Assembly: GCA_041395505.1 (NCBI GenBank)
Contig: JAWLAG010000001.1
Location: forward strand, 1,364,001 to 1,428,000
Length of the DNA stretch: 64,000 nucleotides
Source: Steroidobacteraceae bacterium
GTDB taxonomy: Bacteria; Pseudomonadota; Gammaproteobacteria; Steroidobacterales; Steroidobacteraceae
Direction: 5' to 3'
The position numbers and the translations under genes were made by a program. Shown piece after piece: positions 18,140 to 25,700 of the stretch. Each line of letters begins with the position of its first letter. The first letter of the stretch is position 1. Below the pieces are notes generated by a model. That model did no database searches. It was not told the origin of the DNA and saw only the letters and a list, made by a program, of their open reading frames with translations.

Positions 18140-19279
18140 CTACAGTTCGAGATTCTGCCGGGCCGACTTGCTCAGTGTATTCGCGTAAAGATTTGCGTAG
18201 TCCCGCAGCGTCGTTTGCAGGGAGAAATTCTCAACGACATAGTCTCTGCCGGCCTTTGCGAGAGTGCTGCGAAGAGGTCGATCGCGCAGGAGCCGTAAGA
18301 TTGACTGAGAGAGACCAGCATGATCTCCACTATCGACCAATAGACCTCGGATACCGTGTTTAATTATTTCTTGCGCGCCACCGCTCGCGGTTGCGACCAT
18401 CGCGCGACCACATGCCATCGCCTCCAGAAACGACATCGGCAGCCCTTCAGAGCTGGAACTTGAAACGTAGATATCTAGGTTTTGATAGAAGTCTGCGTCC
18501 GTGTTTCTCAAGCCCAAAAAATGGAAGTGCTTCTCGAGCTTCAGCTCATTACGCAGGTCAAGTAACCTTCGCGCAAGCTGTCCGTCAGTGCTGCCCGCAA
18601 CTGCAAAAATTGCTTGCGGGACTTCCCGGACGACAAGCGCTGCCGCACGCAATAAGACGTCGTAGGATTTTGGCGGGCGGATATTGCCGACCGCGCCAAT
18701 CAGGAGAGCCCCATCAGTCAAAGCTAGTTCGGCGCGTAAACTGGTGGAGGCACCGTCCGTGAAACTGCTTGTGTCGACGCCATTATGAATAATTACGCTT
18801 GACTCCCTGCCTTTAACAAGTGGTTCCATAGCGTCGGCTGTGCTTCGTGACACAGCAACTAACCTCCCGCAAAAACGCGACAATAACCAGTGTTTTACTG
18901 CAGCCAATCGCCCCAGTTTGTCGAGATCCGTTGGTCCGTGCAGCGTCGCTACCACGGGGATGCCGAGAAATGCCCCGCACAGCGCGCCATAAACAGCAGA
19001 CCCTGGCAAATGTGCGTGGATCAGGTGCGCACCATTCGATCTGGCAACTTTGGACAGTCGGCCCAAGTATCGAACATTGAAAGAACCGCTTGAGTTCAGA
19101 ATAACGGGCTCAACGCCGACCTGACGCAGTCGGTCAGCCAGCCAGTCTTCGCGAGGGATTACGGCAACGCAACGGAAACCGAAATCAGGCATGCGAGCTG
19201 CGAGTTGCGCAAAAACTGTCTCTGCGCCACCGGGCCCGGCGGTGTCGATGACCAGGAGAACGGTCGGTTGATTGTCCAC
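18140..19279 (-). CDS. GT4 glycosyltransferase
   Basis: A 379-residue GT-B enzyme. DTAGPGGAETVFAQLA is the glycine-rich acceptor-side loop. HNGVD, GAVGNIRPPKSYDVLLRAA and SSSSEGLPMSFLEAMACG form the donor site, with both Glu of the EX7E motif. The GTG start at 19279 lies 3 bases after the stop of the ATP-grasp gene, so both are in one leftward transcript. The target sugar is unknown. Confidence 0.87.
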   Translation of the reverse strand: MDNQPTVLLVIDTAGPGGAETVFAQLAARMPDFGFRCVAVIPREDWLADRLRQVGVEPVILNSSGSFNVRYLGRLSKVARSNGAHLIHAHLPGSAVYGALCGAFLGIPVVATLHGPTDLDKLGRLAAVKHWLLSRFCGRLVAVSRSTADAMEPLVKGRESSVIIHNGVDTSSFTDGASTSLRAELALTDGALLIGAVGNIRPPKSYDVLLRAAALVVREVPQAIFAVAGSTDGQLARRLLDLRNELKLEKHFHFLGLRNTDADFYQNLDIYVSSSSSEGLPMSFLEAMACGRAMVATASGGAQEIIKHGIRGLLVDSGDHAGLSQSILRLLRDRPLRSTLAKAGRDYVVENFSLQTTLRDYANLYANTLSKSARQNLEL

Positions 19280-19282
19280 GGG

Positions 19283-20503
19283 CTATCGCAGCAGTGCGCG
19301 CAAGTAGTCGCGCGCCGCAAAAGCAGCTGGCCTGGGATCCGAAAGACGCAGCAATTCGTAGCGCAGCCCGGGACGCCAAGGCATGAGGAACCGACCCAAA
19401 GTGGTCAACTTTTTCTTGATGCTGGCGTCGGCGTCTCGAAACGTCAGGTACAGGTGATCGAGATCCCCGAGCCACCAACGCAAATACCTGCCAATTGAAT
19501 AACAATGCGGAAAAGAAACTGGCTGGCCGACAGCAAGCTGATACATATACCAGGGAAACTCCACGCCGCAGTCAATTGCAAGTTGCAGCGACCCCCAAAG
19601 CCTGGCGTTGATTTCCATCAACCAGTACTCGCCAGATTGGTCCCGTTTGAATTCTACCATCGCAACCCCGTGCCACTGCATGCCGCCAAGAAGGCGTTCA
19701 ACGCGCGAACGAAGCTCACTCGGAACCGGAACACTACGGCTAAGCACGCTCACGCCTCCGGATGGGGGTTTTTCCCGTAGGCGTTCATGCGCGAAGAACC
19801 CCAGTGCTTGCCCATGGTCGTACAGAGCAAATACGCCGCATCCTTGCCCGACGACCAACTCCTGTACCAGAACCTCGTCGTTCTCGTCCAACAGAGTCGA
19901 CTTGGCCGTAGTCTGCAACGTCTCGGCATCACGACAATAACTGACGGACCGGCGGAAAATTTGGCCACCGGATGCCTGTGCCGAACGTCGGGGTTTGACG
20001 ACCACGGGGAAACTCAAACCTCCTTCGTCACATGCGGTCAGATTGCGCATGCTGACAACAAACGTCTGGGGTGAACCGATCCCTGCGCCTCGGGCCGCTT
20101 CAGCCGTGTAGTACTTGTCCACTGCGTGCAAATATTGTGCGCGTCCGGGCAGTGCTGAGCGCAGACGGGTGCCGCTATCGATCATGTCAACGACGAGTGG
20201 AACGGTGACATCGGTCATAGGGAAAACGACGAAATGCGGAGCATTGGCGGCCAGGTCGGCCAACCATGCCCGGAAACCGGCAGGATCGCTCGATGGGTCG
20301 GGGTAGCTCAGCCGAAAAGTGCAAAAGCGTGAACTGGCTGAAAGGCTCGAGGCCGTTGTGTCGGCGACTGCCACCCGCAACCCGCGACCACCCAGGCACC
20401 GAACCGTCGCGAGAGCGCTACGTTGCTGGCCATCAAGTACCAGTGCGTCGCACTGCGCGATAGGGTTTTCTGCCACTGGTCGCCGGTCGTGATACTCTGC
20501 CAT
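19283..20503 (-). CDS. ATP-grasp carboxylate ligase-like protein
   Basis: A 406-residue ATP-grasp protein. The N-terminal pre-ATP-grasp Rossmann part begins DALVLDGQQRSALATVRCLG. The ATP-binding subdomain has FPVVVKPRRSAQ and EVLVQELVVG. The metal-binding end is VEFKRDQSGEYWLMEINARL, with the Glu and Asn that bind magnesium. ATP-grasp enzymes in capsule loci may ligate amino acids or other carboxylates to sugars; the substrate cannot be deduced. It is co-directional with and 3 bases from the GT4 gene, and divergent from the phosphatase gene. Confidence 0.8.
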   Translation of the reverse strand: MAEYHDRRPVAENPIAQCDALVLDGQQRSALATVRCLGGRGLRVAVADTTASSLSASSRFCTFRLSYPDPSSDPAGFRAWLADLAANAPHFVVFPMTDVTVPLVVDMIDSGTRLRSALPGRAQYLHAVDKYYTAEAARGAGIGSPQTFVVSMRNLTACDEGGLSFPVVVKPRRSAQASGGQIFRRSVSYCRDAETLQTTAKSTLLDENDEVLVQELVVGQGCGVFALYDHGQALGFFAHERLREKPPSGGVSVLSRSVPVPSELRSRVERLLGGMQWHGVAMVEFKRDQSGEYWLMEINARLWGSLQLAIDCGVEFPWYMYQLAVGQPVSFPHCYSIGRYLRWWLGDLDHLYLTFRDADASIKKKLTTLGRFLMPWRPGLRYELLRLSDPRPAAFAARDYLRALLR

Positions 20504-20550
20504 GATCTAATTTAGACTTCGCAAGGGTTTATAAGGCAGAACAGACGGCA

Positions 20551-20682
20551 ATGGACGAAGCAGAAGCGCCTGAAATTCTATTCGAACCATGGCTCCGTCA
20601 TGCGCAGTATCAGCACCCCATCGGCGGTTTCTGTCTCCTTATTGCGACAGCGGTCTCATTTTCGGTCCTGACGAACGCATGA
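20551..20682 (+). CDS. Possible 43-residue small protein coupled to the phosphatase gene
   Basis: A short frame begins at ATG 20551 (MDEAEAPEILFEPWLRH) and ends with a hydrophobic stretch, GGFCLLIATAVSFSVL, then TGA at 20680-20682. The stop overlaps the likely phosphatase start in an ATGA arrangement, the same coupling used at several other gene junctions here. AAGG lies about 12 bases upstream of the ATG, which is a little far for a ribosome-binding site. It may be a small membrane peptide, a leader that couples translation, or a chance frame. No homologue is recognised. Confidence 0.35.
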   Translation: MDEAEAPEILFEPWLRHAQYQHPIGGFCLLIATAVSFSVLTNA

Positions 20683-21203
20683 GTTTACGAGCTCGCGCGG
20701 CCAGCGCGATGGAACGCAGTCTGCTCGCGCTCGGCCTCTTGACGTCGGGCAGTGATGTTCCCGCGAACCAACGCGATCGTCTGGTATTTGTTTGCACGGG
20801 CAACATTTGCCGCAGTCCCTATGCGTCCGCCATTGCGCAACGAGCTGGCATCAATGCCGTCTCCTGCGGCATTGCTACGACACCCGGTCTTCCGGCTGAT
20901 CCTATGGCAATCGATGCGGCAAGACGCCGCGGCATTGACCTGGCCACCCATCGCACGTCAGCCTTTGCCGCCAGCGCCCTTCGTGCTACGGATTGGGTAA
21001 TACCAATTGAAATGCGACATGCGTTGCATGTTCGCGGCGCAGCGCGTCAAGCTGGATGTGCTGTTACCATCCTTTCTGCTCTCCATGCCGGCCAATTTTC
21101 GGTTGTGAGCGACCCATATGGCACCAATGCGGCTGAGTTCGATCGGGTATATCATTTGATCGACACTTTATGTGCCCGCCTGTTTTCGATTTGCCGCGGC
21201 TAA
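20679..21203 (+). CDS. Low-molecular-weight protein-tyrosine phosphatase (Wzb/Etp-like)
   Basis: A 174-residue phosphatase. The P-loop FVCTGNICRSPYA carries the nucleophile Cys39 and Arg45 (CX5R then Ser), and the general acid is in SDPYGT (Asp145). Such enzymes dephosphorylate the C-terminal tyrosine cluster of the Wzc/BY-kinase that controls chain length; no kinase gene is in the window. The ATG at 20679 fits the family length and the ATGA overlap with the small upstream frame. An in-frame ATG at 20589 would add 30 unlikely residues. Confidence 0.87.
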   Translation: MSLRARAASAMERSLLALGLLTSGSDVPANQRDRLVFVCTGNICRSPYASAIAQRAGINAVSCGIATTPGLPADPMAIDAARRRGIDLATHRTSAFAASALRATDWVIPIEMRHALHVRGAARQAGCAVTILSALHAGQFSVVSDPYGTNAAEFDRVYHLIDTLCARLFSICRG

Positions 21204-21226
21204 TACCTTGAATCCGGAGTTGTAAT

Positions 21227-22597
21227 TTGGCCGGTCTGAACGACGACACGCAGCACCGAGTTGCGATCGTCGTTTCGTATTACATTCTTCCGGCGCCGGC
21301 AGTTGGTGCATTGCGCCCCTCCAACACTATCGATGCGCTCGTGGCAAATGGCTGGACAGTTGTAGTGCTGACGCGGCATGCACCCTCCGTAGTGGACTAC
21401 TGGCGAAATCGCCACGGTGATCGAGTTGATGTGGTGACCGTTCGCGAACTGCCCAAGGTTCTGGATGCGCTTGCCCGATTTAGGAATCGGCTGGTCGAGC
21501 GCAGTGTTCCGGCGGCTGCCGTTCAGGATCCAACGGTCGCCGATGCGCCTACGCAAAAGAGCTGGTTGTGGCGCCGCGCTCATTCGATCATGTGGATCAT
21601 AGATACGACCAAAGCATGGGCCTTCGCGGTTTTGTGGCGGATGATTTTCCACCCCCAGGCGCGCCGCGCGCAGGTGATCATCTGCTCCAATCCGCCGGTA
21701 GCGCAGCAGTTGGCAGCCGCGACCATGAGTCGAATCTTCAGAATTCCGTACATCATGGACATGCGCGACCCATGGCTCGGCAACTTCGGTTACATGGAAG
21801 GAATCCGCTCCCGATTGACGGATATCGTCGACACCGCCGCCCAGAAATGGTGCGCGAATACCAGTTTCGCGGTCACGACCGCCTCGCCGGGTATTGCGCG
21901 CGGAATGATCGCCGACGCGCATCTGCCCGAGAGCAAGGTACACGTCATTTACAATGGCTATTCCGGTCAGGCGGCAAAGGTATCGGGTTCCATGGTCGGC
22001 CGGCTGGACATGCTCTACGCCGGTACGATCTACCTCAACCGCAATCCGTTCCCGCTTCTCGAGACGGTCGACGAACTGCTCGCGGCAGGTCAACTTGATC
22101 CTTCGCTTGTCTCCATAACATTCGTGGGAGATTGTCACGCCTATCAAGGCGTCTCCCTGGCTGACTGGGCGAGGCCGCGAGCCATTCGCGACGTGCTCCA
22201 TATTCGCGATACGGTTCCGCGCGTTGAACTCGAGTCGATGCTTGCCGCGGCCAACATCATGATCGTGCTGGCGCAAAAGCAGCTCGGGCAGATTCCAGCC
22301 AAGTGCTATGATTTCATGCGCCTGGGCAAGGAATCGTTGGTCGTCACGGAAAGTGACGGCGACACAGCGCGCATCGCGCGCGAGTCGCGTGCGGCAGTGG
22401 TGGTCGATCCGGATTCGCGGCCGGCCATGCGCGCGGCAATACTCGACATGTATCGCCGCTATGCAATCGACAAGACCGGCTTCGATTTTGATCCCGCCGC
22501 AGTCGCCCGGTTTGCCTCCAGTGCACAAATTGCCAGATTCCTGGAATTGATCGAAACGAGGCTCCGAGGCGCCGCACTGCAGGCCGACCCGCGATAG
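21227..22597 (+). CDS. GT4-like glycosyltransferase
   Basis: A 456-residue GT-B protein. VVSYYILPAPAVGALRPSN is the acceptor-side entry; YIMDMRDPWLGNFGYMEG is typical of a large subgroup of bacterial GT4-like enzymes. LDMLYAGTIYLNRNPFPLL and GQIPAKCYDFMRLGKESLVV form the donor region. The start is TTG at 21227 with GGAG nine bases upstream. It ends exactly before a CRP-type palindrome that precedes the polyketide synthase gene. Confidence 0.82.
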   Translation: MAGLNDDTQHRVAIVVSYYILPAPAVGALRPSNTIDALVANGWTVVVLTRHAPSVVDYWRNRHGDRVDVVTVRELPKVLDALARFRNRLVERSVPAAAVQDPTVADAPTQKSWLWRRAHSIMWIIDTTKAWAFAVLWRMIFHPQARRAQVIICSNPPVAQQLAAATMSRIFRIPYIMDMRDPWLGNFGYMEGIRSRLTDIVDTAAQKWCANTSFAVTTASPGIARGMIADAHLPESKVHVIYNGYSGQAAKVSGSMVGRLDMLYAGTIYLNRNPFPLLETVDELLAAGQLDPSLVSITFVGDCHAYQGVSLADWARPRAIRDVLHIRDTVPRVELESMLAAANIMIVLAQKQLGQIPAKCYDFMRLGKESLVVTESDGDTARIARESRAAVVVDPDSRPAMRAAILDMYRRYAIDKTGFDFDPAAVARFASSAQIARFLELIETRLRGAALQADPR

Positions 22598-22613
22598 TGT
22601 GACGCTCGTCACA
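22598..22613. promoter_or_regulatory. CRP/Clp-type palindromic operator upstream of the PKS operon
   Basis: The sequence is TGTGA-CGCTCG-TCACA, an exact match to the TGTGA-N6-TCACA consensus for CRP-family regulators. It begins at the base after the stop codon of the glycosyltransferase and lies 131 bases upstream of the PKS start. Gammaproteobacterial CRP and xanthomonad Clp read this consensus. A simple rho-independent terminator is unlikely because the arms are only 5 bp and there is no T-run. Confidence 0.6.
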
Positions 22614-22743
22614 ACGCACGCCGCAGCAAACGCCGCGATTGCGGCTTACCGACACGGACAGCGATGAGCCGAATCAGGTAGCATTTCACCCCAGGGTTGC
22701 CGGTCGGATTCGGGCGAACAAAAACAACGGATTAGCGAAGGGA

Positions 22744-25700
22744 ATGAGCGGAATTTCGGACGAGCTGGACGAGGTGGCCGGAGGCACGGATATTGCCGTC
22801 GTCGGCATGGCCTGCCGCCTGCCAGGCGCGCAGACCCCGTCCGAATTCTGGGAGCTTCTGGCGGCCGGGCGTGAAGCGAGCACCCGGCTCGGCGACGATG
22901 ACTTGCGTGCAGCCGGCGTGCCCGATGTGCTCCTGCGCGATCCCAATTACGTCAAGGCCGGAATGTTCCTTGCGCACATGGAGCAGTTCGATCCCGGCTT
23001 CTTCGGCTTCAGTCCGCTCGATGGCCGCATTCTCGATCCGCAGCATCGACATTTCCTCGAATGCACCTGGGAGGCGCTCGAGAACGCCGGCTACGACCCG
23101 ACGCGGACCGATGCCTCGATCGGCGTGTTCGCTGGTTCCGGCCACAACGCCTATCTGCCCTACAACCTGCTCACGAATCCTCAGCTGGTCGCCGAAGTCG
23201 GTTTCTTCCTGCTGCGCCACACCGGCAACGACAAGGATTTTCTCGCGACCCGCGCGTCCTACTGCTTCGACCTCAAGGGCCCCAGCGTCAATGTGCAGAC
23301 GGCCTGTTCGACTTCGCTCGTCGCCATTCACTACGCATCGCAGAGCCTCATCAACGGCGAGTGCGACATGGCACTTGCCGGCGGTGTCACCATCGAGATG
23401 CCGCACCATCAAGGCTATCTGTACAAAGAGCAGGAGATCCTCTCGCGCGACGGTCATTGTCGTCCGTTCGATGCGAGCGCCGGCGGCACGCTCTTTGGTA
23501 GCGGTGTCGGCGTGGTGCTGTTGCGCCGGCTCGGCGATGCGATCGCGGCGGGCGATCACATCCACGCGGTGATCAAGGCCTCGGCGATCAACAACGACGG
23601 TGCGAACAAAGTCAGTTACCTTGCGCCGAGCGTGGATGGGCAGGCGGCTGCCATACACGAGGCGCTGGCAATCGGCGACATCGACCCCCGGTCGGTGACC
23701 TACATCGAAGCGCACGGCACCGGCACGCAACTTGGCGACCCGATCGAAGTCGCCGCGCTCACTCAGGCTTACGGCGCCGACAATGCAGCCCGGCAGTACT
23801 GCGGACTCGGATCGGTGAAATCGAACATCGGCCACCTTGACACGGCGGCGGGTATCGCGAGCCTCATCAAAGTCATCCTCGCGATGCAGCACCGCCAGTT
23901 GCCGGCCACGTTGCATTACACGGCGCCTAATCCGGCGATCGATTTCTCCGCGAGTCCTTTCTACGTCAATGACAGACTGCGCGACTGGGCCGCACCGGCG
24001 CCGCTGCGCGCGGGGGTGAGCTCCCTGGGAGTGGGCGGAACCAATGCCCATCTGATCATCGAGGAAGCACCGCAGTTGGCGCAGAGCGAAGCGCCGCAAC
24101 GCAGCTTGCAGCTCATCATGTTGTCCGCGCGCTCCGATCAATCGTTGCTGCGCAGCCGCGATCGCCTTGCGCAATTCCTTGAAAACGAGCCGACGGATTC
24201 AGCGGCCCGTTTCGCGGACCTTGCCTATACGCTTGCCGTGGGCCGTCGTGGCTTTCGCAAGCGGGGGTTCGCGGTCGTCGCCGATGCCGCGGAGGCCATG
24301 GCGGTCCTCAATGGCAGTTCGCGTGACCAGTGGCGACAGGCCGACGCACCGGCTGGCAGTCGCGAGGCCGCCTTCATGTTCGCTGGCGGTGGCGCACAAT
24401 ATCCGAACATGGGCCGCGGCCTGTACGAATCAGAACCGGTCTATCGTGCCGCCATCGACGAGTGTCTGCGCCTGCTCCGTTCGGTCATCGACTACGACCT
24501 GAAGACCTTGCTCTATCCCGAGGCCGCGGACCTCGAACGGGCCGCAGTGGAGCTCGAGCGTCCCAGCCGCACATTGCCGGCGCTATTCGTCACGCAATAC
24601 GCCCAGGCGCGGTTGTGGGAGTCCTGGGGCGTGCGCCCGGCTGCCCTCATCGGCCACAGCATGGGTGAGAACACGGCGGCCTGTATCGCGGGCGTGCTGT
24701 CGTTGCGCGACGCTCTCGGACTCGTCGCCTTGCGCGGCAAGCTGTTCGAGACGGTCGGCGAAGGCTCGATGCTGAGTGTCGATCTCGACGAAAAGGAACT
24801 ACTGCCGCTGCTTGGCACGGAACTTAGCCTTGCGGCGATCAACGCCCCCGGACTCGCGGTCGCCTCCGGTCCCAAGCCGGCGCTGCGAGCCCTGGAGCGT
24901 ACGCTCGCGGAGCGGGAGATCGGGTGCAAGCCCATTCGCATCGACGTCGCGGCCCACTCGAGCATGCTCGACGCAATCCTCAAGCCTTTCGGCGATTATC
25001 TGCGCTCGATCTCATTGCAGGCGCCACAGATACCCTTTGTATCCAATCTCACCGGCGACTGGATCAAGTCGGGAGAAGCGACCAATCCGGAGTACTGGGT
25101 GCGGCACCTGCGCCAGACAGTGCGCTTCGCCGAAGGTGTGGGGCGACTGCTCGAGTCGGGCAAATACGCGCTCATCGAGGTTGGACCAGGGCGAACGCTG
25201 TCGAGCCTCGCGGGATTGCATGCTGCGCGCAAACCCGACCAGGCGATCGTAACCTCACTCCGCCATCCCGATGACGCAACGCCCGATCCGGTGCACATGC
25301 TCTCGACGCTCGGGAGTCTGTGGCAAGCGGGTGTCGAAATCGACTGGTCCGTTTTCCATGGCGACGGGACTCGGCGTCGCGTGCCTTTGCCCACCTACGC
25401 CTTCGACCACATGCGCTGCTGGGTCGATCCCGGTACGCGGATGCTGAGCGCCGCGCCGCTTGGCAAGGATGATGCGGAACGCGGCGCCGGCATGGTCGAC
25501 TGGCTCTATCAGCCGACCTGGCAACGCGCAGCACCATTGGCGGCTCCTGAATTGCGCGGCACCCGCGTGCTGCTGCTTGCGGGTGAGCATGCATTGGCTG
25601 GCCAGTTGATACAGGCCCTGCAAAGCGCCGGCGCGGATCTGAAGATCGTGCGCCAGGGCGCGCGTGCCGAGCTCGATCCCGGCGCGGCGCTGACGATCCG

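Noticed and set aside
22598..22613. Reading the palindrome before the PKS as a terminator of the glycosyltransferase gene
   Set aside because: The arms are short and no T-run follows; the exact CRP consensus is the better explanation.
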